From assembly GCA_017165825.1 (NCBI GenBank), contig CM029376.1, positions 25,358,206 to 25,422,205 of the forward strand: a DNA stretch of 64,000 nt, written 5' to 3'. The translations under genes were made by a program, and so were the position numbers. Below are positions 12,521-23,700 of the stretch, in pieces (positions within the stretch are counted from its first letter, which is position 1; each line of letters starts with the position of its first letter). The notes under the pieces are model-generated. The model did no database searches. It was not told the origin of the DNA and saw only the letters and a list, made by a program, of their open reading frames with translations. Source of the stretch: Hepsetus odoe (lineage: Eukaryota; Chordata; Actinopteri; Characiformes; Hepsetidae).

Positions 12521-13200
12521 CAGCTCCTCCACAATGCAGGCCTCAAAGTCTATTGTGGCTCTTCAGGCTGAGACGAATCCACCGCAGGCGTCCACAAGCA
12601 GGGTCTTTTTCATGATCTTCTTGTCTAATAGCGTTTTAAATAGAGGGGAACACAAGAATGGCCTTTGTAAGTGCTGTGGCCGAGGTCCACCGTGGAAAAA
12701 GGGGGGAGAACTATGGGAATCCGAGGGATGGATAGATGGATGGGGGCCTTTATTTTTGAAAATGGCATCTATGTGGTGCTCATAAAACAATATTTAGGGT
12801 GAACCTGGGCGATTTGAGCGTTGCCTGGCTGAATAGGCCCCATTGATGCGGGGTGAAGGGTGCAGCGTGGGGCGCTCGGGGTGGTAGCGTGGTCCCCTGT
12901 GTTTTTGGGAGGGGCCCGCGGTTGTCAGCCAGGCCAGGAGAATAGCATCTCATGCTTGGGTTGGAGCTGCGGTCATTTAGCTGCGTAATCGGATTGAAAG
13001 TGAGCCACAGTATTTATGTCAGTTCACATTTCATCAGATGCCGAGTGTGAATTGAAGTCGACAGTACAGAGAGCTAATCCAGAACTAAAGCCAAAATAAT
13101 TAGGGGCCCTTTCTAATCCCCTGCTCCTGAATCACATTAGCATCAGGAGACGCTCTCTGCTCACCCTGCTTTTAAAACATGTCGATGACTGCAGGAACTT
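12520..13200. promoter_or_regulatory. Candidate conserved non-coding block 6
   Basis: This long unique-looking stretch includes AATAATTAGGGGCCC, GCTAATCC, CACATTAGCATCAGGAG and GCGTAATCGGATTG words and a GC-rich centre (12790-12960). The frames at 12468-12790 lack any recognisable domain and lie on both strands. It reads like an enhancer-type conserved element. No comparison could be made. Confidence 0.35.
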
Positions 13201-13900
13201 TAGGGGCAGCCTGGAAAAAGGAAAAGAAAAGAAGTTTTATTAGTTTTAATAGTTGTAATTTGTATTAAAGTGTTAAATGTCTGCTTTTGGAGTCACATTT
13301 TATGCAGAAATCTTTCTTAGAAGGTTTTTTTTTAATAGCAAAAGATGGAGTTTATACATTTCAAAATAAAACTCCATCTTTTGCTGTTCAAAGTCTTGAT
13401 CCCGTTCGTCTCGATTGCAAAATGCAGTCTAGGTTGAACAAACCCTTTGCCTGGACACAGACCAAGGTATGAATCAGTATATAGATTTAATACGTGATTA
13501 ATATAGGATTAAAATATACTCTCAAAAAAATGTCATAAACATATCAAATGTCTACATTTTATATTCACAAAATGAAACAAACTTTATAGGAAAAGCTTCA
13601 AGAACGAGCCACCAGATGGCGCAGCTGAGTCTCCCACCCCATTTGAAGTTGTATTTCTAAAAATGAAATGTTAAAAAATGGAAATTATGTATTTATTACC
13701 TGAACATGTATGTAACTTTTCAGAATTTTTCTTTTTGTTTCTCCAGCTTTATAAATCTGCCATAAAGTCTACACAGAGAGCATAGTATATATATTTAATG
13801 TGTTCAAATGTGTTGTGCGTTAAAGTCCCAGACCAGAAGGTTGCCCTGAAGAACCCTTGAGCAAGGTACAGTTCACATCACCTGATGTATCCATAGCTTC
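13201..13900. other. AT-rich non-coding stretch with a SINE scrap
   Basis: It is AT-rich. At about 13826-13885 it holds a short remnant of SINE family A (CCAGACCAGAAGGTTGCCCTG and CCTTGAGCAAGGTAC). Nothing else is recognised. Confidence 0.5.
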
Positions 13901-15330
13901 TGCCTGATCCTTTGTGGTGGTCTTACAAGATATCTGGTCATCAGAAATCAGTAGAACATTAGACATTATCCTGATGGGTCATAGTTATGGGATCTGTACT
14001 GATGTGATAAGGTCAACTGTCTCCATAGCAACCAGCAGTGTCCTCAGTCCCACACACTCAGTTCCAGCTTTGGCCTCAGCAGTAGCACACACACACTGCA
14101 GTAAAGCATGAAAAGTGCACGTTCCATTCAGCATTGATGACATGAATGACACCTGCTGCTCCGTTTTGTCATTCACCCAGAAGCTGGCTGTCAGGATTGT
14201 CTGTCTGGTCCAGGTCAGTGTTTGCTGGGTCACTGAGCTTCAGCCCTGGATTGTGCCTTGTTCTGCAATGAGGAGAGTGTGTCAATGTTCTTTCCCCCCT
14301 CTATATTCCCATTTACTTCATTTAGCTCTTATTTAGTATCCATAGCTATAAGATGGGAGAGGAGAATGGGCTTCATCCTGTCATCAGAGTCATGCTTGGT
14401 CAGAAACATAGTCTGGCCTTTCTCAAGCATCTCCACCTGGAGGTCCTGAACAATTTGCTAATCAGCTTCAGCTTCTGTTGTTTTGACAGAGCACAGTTAA
14501 AGGGAAAGATTTGATCATTCCCAGATTCGTCTAGTACCCCAGACCCCAGCTATTGTCCAATAGGCCAGCTAGTTTTAGGAATTCACTGTTCTACCTTATA
14601 TGTGCCCAGGCACCAGAATGTGCTGCCTCATTCAAGGTGGAATTTAAAATTTCAAATAAGCTTGCAATTGGAGTCCAGACTTCCACACTTACATGTGCAT
14701 GTGGCTGACCTCCAGTGTGAGTGTGTGTGTGCGCGTGTGTGCGTACGTGTGTGTGAGTGTGTTTATTGCATCATATGATGAGGAAGGCCCAGATGGATGG
14801 GTCTTTGGCCCACAGAGTCCACAGCAGGTGAATTCACACCCTGTGGTCCTCAAGCTGGTTCAGCAGCTGTCCGAACAGATCCACACTGTGGTTCTCCAGC
14901 AGCCTCGCACGCACACCTCTTACTGCTCCACCTGCTCCATCACTGTCAATTTCCAAATTCTTCATGTGTAGATATGTTTGGGTATGTGCGTGTGTGTGTG
15001 TGGGAGAAGCACAGTGAAGCAGGAACTCAGCCCAGGTCAGGAATGTCAGGCAGGAAGTCCTCCGGCTGCTTCAGAAATAGCCTTCCTGTCTCTCCTGCCC
15101 CCTTTGGGTGGGGGTGGGCCTTCTTCTGAGGTGTTGACAGAGGGGGCGTGGTCTTTTGGAGCCACAGCTGGAGAACCAAAGGTCTGATTCGCTGATGTCC
15201 AGATCAGAGCAGCATTAAATGGCAAAACAGCCACCTGTGATAAAACCTGCTCAGTCCTCAATGAGACAAAGCACAGACAGCCTAGTACGACTTGCATTGA
15301 AAATCTTATTATTACTATTATTATAACAGA
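13901..15330. other. Unresolved low-AT segment, possible relic
   Basis: This stretch differs in texture from its AT-rich flanks. A plus frame at 14756-14971 reads without stop through DEEGPDGWVFGPQSPQQ and on to a stop, and a short minus frame near 14345-14450 reads QDLQVEMLEKGQTMF. I recognise neither as a family member. (GT)-rich tracts lie at 14716-14765 and 14985-15003. It may be a decayed transposon or pseudogene, or chance. No gene is called. Confidence 0.25.
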
Positions 15331-15510
15331 TGCCACTTCACATCTTTTCCATACTTGTGGTTCATTAAGTGAGCCTGGATTATAGTAAACGATTTATGGA
15401 GACAGATGATCCATGATGTATGATAAATACTGCAGCTAACTCATTTTCAGCTAACTCATCTTCTGAGGTCCTGGTGGTTTTACTAATGGAGTATTAGTGG
15501 AGTATTATGG

Positions 15511-15755
15511 ACAGTGGTGGCCTAGTGGTTAGGGGAGTTGGCCACAGGATTGGAAGGGTTCAAACCCCTTACCAGTAGGTTGCCCTGAGGTACCCTTGAG
15601 TAAGGCACCGTCCCCGTCACTGCTCCCTGGGCGCTTTCATAGCTGCCCCCTGCTGCACGGTGTTTGCATGGGTTAAATGCAGAGGTCCAATTTTGTTGCG
15701 GTTCACTGTGTGCTGTGCTGTGACCTCGCAATGACAAGAATAGTCACTTTCACTT
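15511..15755 (+). repeat. SINE family A copy, near full length
   Basis: The head CAGTGGTGGCCTAGTGGTTAG is an A-box-type tRNA-like start, followed by a B-box-like GGGTTCAAACCCC. The body follows with GAGGTACCCTTGAGTAAGGC, CTGCTGCACGG and GTTAAATGCAGAGGTCCAAT, and the tail is ATAGTCACTTTCACTT. The same order recurs throughout the window, so this is one dispersed tRNA-derived family. It is transcribed if at all by RNA polymerase III and is non-autonomous. Confidence 0.85.
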
Positions 15756-16975
15756 AAAGTTTGAGCGAGAAACCTCCACCTTGGCATTCCCATTCCTCAG
15801 CCTAAAGATGTCTGTTCCCTCAATGGGACAGCTCCGTTAATGTGTCCTAGCGCTGAATATTCTATCACTTTGTACAGTCAACAGACCATTGCTGGCTGTT
15901 CTGTGGGCTTAGTGTGAACCTAACATTCTCGGTTTGTGGGAAAAAACAATTGGAGACTTGGAAAACAAACGACTTCTTCACAGCAGACCTTTCACAACAC
16001 GACTTTTAAACAAGAACATGTATTAAAACAGCTGGCAGCAAATGCATAACACTTATCCAGTCAAAACAAAACCGTCTATTATAGCATTATAATACAGTTT
16101 GCACTTTATTTTCAGGGCTCTTAATACACAGACACATACACACACACACACACTCTCTGGCAGTGCTGTCTGAGTCACTTGGCCAGACGGTGGTGATTGC
16201 TTGCGTGAGTGTGTGTTTAGCAAGGACTGGTCCGGGAAATGTGATATAAACTCAGACGCGGGAGGCGAGGTCAGAGGCCCTGGCGGTCACACATATAAAC
16301 AACCACATGGAGGGTCTGTGTTTTGCCCCGGCTTGCAGCTGTGGCCCAACTCTGACTTGTTTCTATCAAAATAGAAAAGCCTGAACAATAAAGCACCTAA
16401 ACCCTTTTACAATGGCTTTTAAATGAGGTGACCTTGGCAACATAATCTCTGTCTGCTTCATCCGTAGCCCACAGCCGATTACCAGGACACCTTTGATACA
16501 ACAGGAAAGGCTGCTGACTTAAAAAAACACTTAAAACAGAAACCAACATCTAGAGTTTACAAGTCATAAATTCTAAACGTGTTTAGAGTAAAAGGGCAAT
16601 CGTGTTGAAATTATTGCCTGTGTTGACCGACCCACAGATTTTTGTCCCCAAAACAGTCAGAATTCATTCTTACTAAATTTTCTGTATCCCAGAATCACTT
16701 ACAGTTTTTAATTAAAAACGGTTTCATTTACTGTGCCTATAAGATTGATGTATGTAAATGACCTCTGATCTCATTGGCTCTTGTGCATTATGTGTCAGTT
16801 ACAAAGCAGTTTAGACACTGCTGGCAACTTCAAGGGCAATTATGGAAATGTTCTTTGTGACATCACAAACACTGCATTCAACAGGTTTTTTGCACTGCTT
16901 AATTTCCAAACATCATCTTTAAACTCAAACTCAGTCTAAAGACGAATTTGTTTCCTATCAAATAAAGCACTTAAA
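15756..16975. other. Non-coding stretch between SINEs
   Basis: Mixed-composition sequence with a short (CA)n at 16136-16153. No exon is seen. Parts at 16200-16350 and 16440-16500 are unique-looking and could hold regulatory DNA of exoc3l1, but I cannot show this. Confidence 0.35.
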
Positions 16976-16977
16976 TG

Positions 16978-17188
16978 GGTGGTGGTGGTCCAGTGGTAGG
17001 ATACTTGCCTATGGACCTATGGCTCAAGAGGTTCCAGGTTTGAATCCCCCCTCTGGCACTACCACCACTGGGTCCCTGAGCAAGACCCTTAACCCTGAGT
17101 GTCTCCAGAGGGACTGTCCCAGTAATTAGGACATGGAGGTTGCTCTGGATAAGAGCGTCTGCTAAATGCCGTAAATGTAAATGTCCAG
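16978..17188 (+). repeat. SINE family B copy (tRNA-derived, V-SINE-like tail)
   Basis: The head GGTGGTGGTCCAGTGGTAGG and the B-box-like GGTTTGAATCCCCC are tRNA-derived. The 3' part CTGGATAAGAGCGTCTGCT followed by AAATGCCGTAAATGTAAATG is a very widespread teleost SINE tail. Related copies lie at 19.5, 27.5, 37.8 (inverted) and 61.2 kb (inverted fragment). Confidence 0.85.
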
Positions 17189-17539
17189 GTGAGCACCATT
17201 TAAAACATACTTTTGTTTTTTGAAAATGGAAAGGAAAGGAAGGAAAGCTGCTTGTTTTTCACTATTGATCATTCGGACTTAAACAAAGCAAGAAAAACCC
17301 TGTTTTTGTTTCGTTTTTCTTATGAATGAGGTTCTCTGCTGTTGCTGATCGTGGTAATGGTCCTTACATGTGATGGATTGAGATTTGGCTAGAAGTGTAA
17401 TGAAACTGATGGGAATCAGTATGAGAGTTTTGGTTCATTTGATTTTCCTTCGGTTGGGCAGGGAGACTGTTCTGGACATGAACAAGCCAACTACCCCCAC
17501 CCTAACAACTCTCTATCTGGATCGCTTCTACTAACCCCA

Positions 17540-17788
17540 CCCTCTCTAATTTTCTTCTCTCTCTCTCTCTCTCTCTCTCCCCCTCCCTCCCTTCCTGTCG
17601 GCCTGTGAGTGGAGGAAGTGTCTGGGTGAGAGAGAGGAAGGCCGGCTGCAGCTGAGCAGCTCAGGCTCTCCTCTTCCCCTTCTCTTTTCTCGCTGTCTCC
17701 CTCTCTGTCAGTTTCTCTGGCTGTCCTCGGCCACAGTGTTCCAGCCCCCGGGGCAGAGAAGACGACGGCTGAACAACAGAAGGCCTAA
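17540..17788 (+). promoter_or_regulatory. Probable exoc3l1 promoter and 5'UTR
   Basis: A (CT)n-rich tract at 17551-17590 is followed by GC-richer sequence with CAGCTGAGCAGCTCAGG and CCCCGGGGCAG. It leads straight into the proposed first coding exon, whose ATG is at 17789. The transcription start is not determinable by eye. The assignment depends on exon 1 being correct. Confidence 0.4.
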
Positions 17789-20700
17789 ATGTCCCACGGA
17801 GAAGAGAATGACTGTGACAGTAGTGAAGGTACAGCCCTTTCACCTTTCACTAACCCTGCAGCTTTCCGTCCCATTAGGGTTCATGCATGACGGATCAGTG
17901 CAGTCTATAACCAAATAAAGATGGTATGAGCGCACACCGAACGAGACACTGACTTGAACTGACTTGATATGCATGCGTCATAAAAAAGTGTGATGGTGGC
18001 GCATGAAAAAAAAGTGTGATGTTAAAACAGATATCAACACAGTTGTGTTGATGCAACATGTGCAACCACATTTGAACCTTTGAAAGTCAAATCGCTGCTG
18101 TTTCGAGTCCAGACACTTCTAACAATATGAAGGAAAATGGAAAGAAAGAGAGAAAGAGAAATTTCAGTGTGTAACTGGGGTTAAGATGAAGGTCTGGATG
18201 CTGAACTGAGACATTCCATGTAATCCAAAGCTAGTACAGACTCTCTGCTGCTGTCAAACCCTGAAGTTGTGGTGACCGAATCGCAATTCCTGCTGGGATG
18301 AGAATAGTCCACCAATCAGAAATATCCAGTCCTCTGACCGCTGATGGAGGATGATTATTTATGGACCAAAAATCAACAACTTTACATCTGCAAGGTGCAA
18401 CAAAAGGTAGATGTGTCTGACAGACTGGGCAGTGGGATGATGTTCAGTTTAAAAACTGCATTCCGATGTGCTCAGAGCAGCAGAGTAGGGTGTAATTCCC
18501 TGATTATGATAACACATCCTCTTATTGTCTGCCTCTGTTCACTGGGAAGAACCGAGTAAATAAGATAGTTGCTGGTTAAGACATTTTTCACAAAGTAATC
18601 ACTGACAGCAGAACTGTGTACTAGTGTTGGGCTTCTAACAATGATGGGCCTTCATTGTGTTTCTGGAGAGGCTACAGTGCCTTGCAAATGTATTTAGCCC
18701 CCCCTTGGCTTGTTACCTATTTTGTTGAAGCCCCTAAAAAGCCCTGGTGCAACCAATCATAAGTCACATACCTTCAAAAGTCACACAATTTGTGAAATGA
18801 TATCCACCTTTGGGGCAGCGGTGGCCTAGCGGTTAGGGCGTTAGCCGCATGATCGGAGGATCGGGGTTCAAACCCCTTCCCAATAAGTTGCCCTGAGGTA
18901 CCCTTGAGCAAGGTACCGTCCCCATCACTGCTCCCCGGGCGCTTTCAATAGCTGCCCACTGCTGCACGGGTTTGAGTGTGCATGGGTTAAATGCAGAGGT
19001 CCAATTTCGTTGTGGTTCATGTGTGCTGTGCCGTGACCTCGCAATGACAAGGGTTGTCACTTTCACTTTTTCACCTGTGTGCAATCTAAGTGTCACATGA
19101 TCTGTTAGTATAAACACACCTTTTCTGAACGGCCCCAGAGGCTACAACACCACTAAGAAAGGCGTCACACCATGAAGACCAAGGAACTCTCCAAACAAGT
19201 CAGGGACAAAGTTGTTGAGAAGTACAGGTACACTTTGGGTTTGGTTATAAAAAAAAAAATAGCCCAATCTTTGATGATCCCCTGGAGCACCATCAAATCC
19301 ATCATCTTCAAATGGAAAGAACATGGTACCACAACAAACCTGCCAAGAGAGGGCCACCCACCAAAACTCACAGACCGGGCAAGGAGGGCGTTAATCAGAG
19401 AGGCAGCACAGAGACTGAAGGTAACCCTGAAGGAGTTGCAGAGTTCCACAGCAGAGACTGGAGTATCTGTCCATAGGACCACAATAAGCCTGGTGCTGGT
19501 GGTCTAGTGGTAGGATACTCGCCTACAGACCAAGAGAGTGGAGGTTCGATTCCCACCCAGCACCACAATCATTGGGTTCCTGAGCAAGACCCTTAACCCC
19601 AGTGACCTGTAGTTAAGAAATGTAAGTCACTCTGGATATGAGCATTAGCTAAATGCCGTAAATGTAAGCTGTACACTCCATAGAGCTGGGCTTTATGGAA
19701 GAGAAAAAAGCCATAACTTAACATTAAAAATAAGAAGGCACGTTTAGAGTTTGCCAAAAGGCATGTGGGCGACTCCCCAAATGTATGGAGGAAGGTGCTC
19801 TGGTCAGATTGAACTTTTCAGCCACCAAGGAAAATGCTATGTCTGGTGCAAACCCAACACATCCCATCACCCCAAGAACACCATCGCCACATTGAAACAT
19901 GGTGGTGGCAGCATCATGCTGTGGGGATGTTTTTCAGCAGCAGGGAAACTGGTCCGAGTCGAGGGAAAGATGGATGGTGCTAAATACAGGGATATTCTTG
20001 AGCAAAACCTGTGTCAGTCTGCCTGTGATTTGAGACTGGGACGGAGGTTCACCTTCTAGCAGGACGATGACCCGAAGCTAAAGCAGCACTTGAGTGGTTT
20101 AAGGGGAAACATTTAAATGTGTTGGAATGGCCCAAATTCCAGACCTCAATCCAATTGAGAATCTGTGGTCAGACTATTGCTGTTCACAAGTGAAAACCAT
20201 CCGGTATGAAGGAGCTGGAGCAGTTGTGCCTTGAGGAATGGGCAGAAATCCCAGTGGCGAGATGTGGCAAGCTCATAGAGACTCCTCCAAAGCGACTTGC
20301 AGCTGTAATTGCTGCAAAAGGTGGCTCTACAAAGTACTGACTTGTGAATAGTTATGCACGCTGACGTTTTCTGTTATTTTGTCCTATATGTTGTTTGCTT
20401 CACAATAAAAAAAAAACATCTTCAAAGTTGTAGACATGTTCTGTAAATGAAATGGTGCAAACTCTCAGACAATCCATTTTAATTCCAGGTTGTGAGGCAA
20501 CAAAGGGGGGTGAATACGTTTGCAAGGCATGTATGTGTTGCAATAGTGCAGCACAGTATTTACCACTGCTGGAATACCAGCAGTTTAGTGCTCTCCCTGC
20601 ACCAAATGAAGACTAGTCAAGTGTCGTGAACTGTGCACTGAAACAAAAAACACATTCCTAATTCAAACGTGCACATCATTTCTGCAGGAATGAAATGCGT

Positions 20701-23700
20701 CGTTATGAGCAAGATTAATTAAACTGAGTGACCAAAAGTGTCACTTTTCAGTAAAGTGTTGAACACTGAATAGCAGATGTATTCTACATGTGTTATAGTG
20801 TAGTTTTTGCTCCTGTACCTCTGTAGGTGTTAAAGGGCCCAGGCTGGACTAAACACCCCTTATAGTTTAAGTCTGAAAGGGCGGGAATACATGGTTTTTG
20901 GCTGGTTTGAAGAAATGTGTAAATTTGGTGCTTGTGAAATCCCAGAAACAATACAGGGCATATCTGAGTTTTCTCCAGGAGAGATATGCACGAGGTGGGT
21001 TGGAGGTGCTATTTTGCTAATTTGAGTGCAGGAGGTCCCTGCGATGGGCTGGCGACCTGTCCAGGGTGCGTCCCCCGTCCTCGCCCTGTGTGCGCTGGGT
21101 TGGACGCCAGCACTCCCCCGCGACCCCGTTTGGGACAAGCGGCAGATAATGGATGGATGGAGTGCAGGAGGGTGTGTGTGACCTGCAATGTGACCTGTCC
21201 TGTGCCTTTCTTCCTATGAGTGCTCTGGATGGATGGATGGCTGGATGGATGGATGGATAGGTGATTTTTACTATAGATATGGTCACATACATGTCCAGTA
21301 ATCCAAGTCTAGACCCAAAGCCTGGCACTACAGTGAAGTTTCCAAGCTCTTAAAGGCTCTAGATTGAAAGTCCAGGACTTAAAAAATGCAATCTATTAAT
21401 TGCAGAGGAGATGAACGTTAGGAAATAAAAAGATGAAATTTACAAAAGCAGGACTGAATACACTCTTCATGAAAAGGTAAAGACCTCAAATTAGATTAAG
21501 GCCAAGCAATACAGTGGCCACTCCATCAGAAGCACATCCATAAATACATATTGAAAAGTCCATGAATGAAGTCCATCCATCATCCATCCATCCATTGTAT
21601 ACTGGAGCTCTTCCCAGCTCCTGTCTCAAGCAGCTCTCAGTCTTCCACACACGGAAAAAGCATTAAACTGAATCAAGCTTAGTCACATATTTCATTTAAA
21701 CAGTCGCTGTCAGTCATAAACTGAAAATCAAACTTGTGTTGATGTTGTATATTTTATTCATGTACCCCTTTATTCATGCTTCCCCTTGGGCAGCAGATGT
21801 CCTGGTCCTGGGTAAGGAGTGGCCGGAGATGGAGCGGGCGGAGTGTTTGGCACGAGGAGCCGCTCTCAAATGGGCTTCAGGTGTGTTCTGTCGGCCGGAA
21901 AACTTGGAGAGGCTGGGATACTACAGGAAAAGGGAGAGTCAAAGAACCACCTCCATCAATTCAAGACTAAAGGTTCATCCAGTAAAATCTTCATCTTTAT
22001 AACTTCATGTCACCAGTTTTACTGTTTGATGCTTTCTGATATTGTCTAAAAGTAAGAAATTCCTCTCTAACTGGGAAGCCTGGGTTTTAAACTGCCCTGT
22101 TTTTCTGTAGTCTGTCGTGCAGTCCTATCTGGAAGGGGTGGACTGGGGTTTGGGGCAGATGCGAGAGGCGTGTGCTGAGTTGCGGGAAGTGTCTCACGCC
22201 ATGCGCAAAGTGAGGCTGGAGTGCAGGGAGCATGCTGAAGGCGTCCTCAGCCTAGAGACGCTGAGGGAGATTTCGACCAATCACTGCCAGCTCCTGGCTG
22301 CAGTCAGCAACCTGCCCCGCCTCTACTCAGGTGAGCGCTCGCTGTGTTGTCATCTAAGATCAGACACTGTCATTGGCTCAAATGTGTGAATCATTTCCAC
22401 AAATGAACAACATTAGAGTCCATATGCAAAGATTTTGGGAAATTTAACTGATGATAATGATTGTGCTGATGTATATATTTTACGATGGAATAATGTACAC
22501 ATTAGAGTCATCATATGTTTTCAGGGCCTGGGACTGCAGAGTGGCTTTGGATAGGAGCCCTAATTACTGTGTGTTCTGTTACAACTTCTTTAGGAGTGTT
22601 TATCTGTCCTGCTGCAGTGTAATAAATAAATCAAGAGAGCAGCCCAAGAAAATGGATGATCAAGTGTATATTCCTCAGCATCTCTTTCCTGTTTCCTCCT
22701 AATGGCCCACTTTGCCATCCCCCAGCAGAGCTGAGTTAATCTTCGATGAAGTCAGAGTGTCTGGCAAACAGTCTGCCATTGAAAACATTGAGGCTCAATG
22801 TTCATCTGCCTTTATGCAAGCATTTGTTTTCCTCTTTAAATACACTTTTGCACCATCATAGGATGTTAGTGCCTGTGATCTCATTTTGATCTCCTTTATG
22901 CCATACGGTGTAGCGACACATATGTCACTGATTTTTATTATTTTCAGTTAAATCTCTGCACAATTTGATTCGCAGCCTATGTCAGACAGTTTTGTTTGAA
23001 ATGCTACCCGACTGTTCAAGTCTATCCGAAACGTTTTTTTTTATAAATACAAACAAATGTACTTAAATATGGCTTTTCTCTGTAAATGAGTGCAAACGCA
23101 GTGCAGAATTTGCATCTTAATTTGTATTTATTTCTATTTGTATTTATTAAATATAAAATGTGCCATAACTTTTGCACTTTAGTTTTAATTTGTGAAATTC
23201 AGCAAACCAACTGTAATTCTGCATTCCGATGTGCAAAGGTAAGTCTCTTCAGTTGAGGATTCAAGATTTTCAGATTATTTGATGGGGATTTTAATTCAGC
23301 TTAACGATTAATATTAACTCCTTTGAACCCACAGCTTGTTAGTTAGAAATATTAAAGGGAAGATTGATTATTGATTGATTATTCAAATTTTCTACACAAT
23401 TATGTGGTTAAAATTTTAACAGAATAAAAAAAAAAAAGAGGTTTAGTGTAAAATGTCGAATTCTTTGGTTTACAGTGGAACCAGGTGTCAAAAGAATGAA
23501 AAGCCTCTAAACTCTCAGTGTTTAATTAAAGTTTTTAGAAGGAAATTGGCCAAAACGTAGACATAATTACATGAAAGAGGATGAAAGGCAAAACAGCCCA
23601 GTGCAAACTTATTTTGTGCGGATTTGCCAATCTTTTACCATCATCATCCTATAAACTCAGAAGATTATTTCATATATTGTATGAAAAGGGTCAAGTTTCT

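Larger units (their letters stand above)
18675..20531 (+). mobile_element. Tc1/mariner-like DNA transposon, inactive, interrupted by SINEs
   Basis: The left end CAGTGCCTTGCAAATGTATT and the right end, which reads GAATACGTTTGCAAGGCATG, are near-perfect inverted repeats, each flanked by a TA target dinucleotide (18673-18674 and 20532-20533). Inside is a plus-strand transposase relic. Its N-terminal helix-turn-helix part is at 19172-19490 (KELSKQVRDKVVEKY, IPWSTIKSII, HPPKLTDRARRAL). Its catalytic part is at about 19690-20340 (SPNVWRKVLWSD, TLKHGGGSIMLWGCFSA). Stops, frameshifts and two SINE insertions make it non-functional. It sits in exoc3l1 intron 1 in the same orientation as the gene. Confidence 0.9.
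17829..21793 (+). other. exoc3l1 intron 1 (about 4 kb)
   Basis: Inferred from the exon model. It contains a Tc1-like transposon with nested SINEs (18675-20531) and a LINE-tail repeat near 21.03-21.26 kb. The stretches 17830-18660 and 20540-21020 are otherwise unremarkable and no further exon was recognised there. Confidence 0.6.

Noticed and set aside
16978..17060. tRNA gene (A and B box words present)
   Set aside because: The tRNA-like head belongs to a SINE with a conserved non-tRNA tail, repeated in many copies. No complete cloverleaf was seen.
1..17500. A second protein-coding gene (for example E2F4, EXOC3L1's neighbour in mammals)
   Set aside because: No E2F DNA-binding or other recognisable domain is seen in any frame of this region.
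19172..20059. Intact Tc1 transposase gene
   Set aside because: The frame is broken by a SINE insertion, stops and frameshifts.
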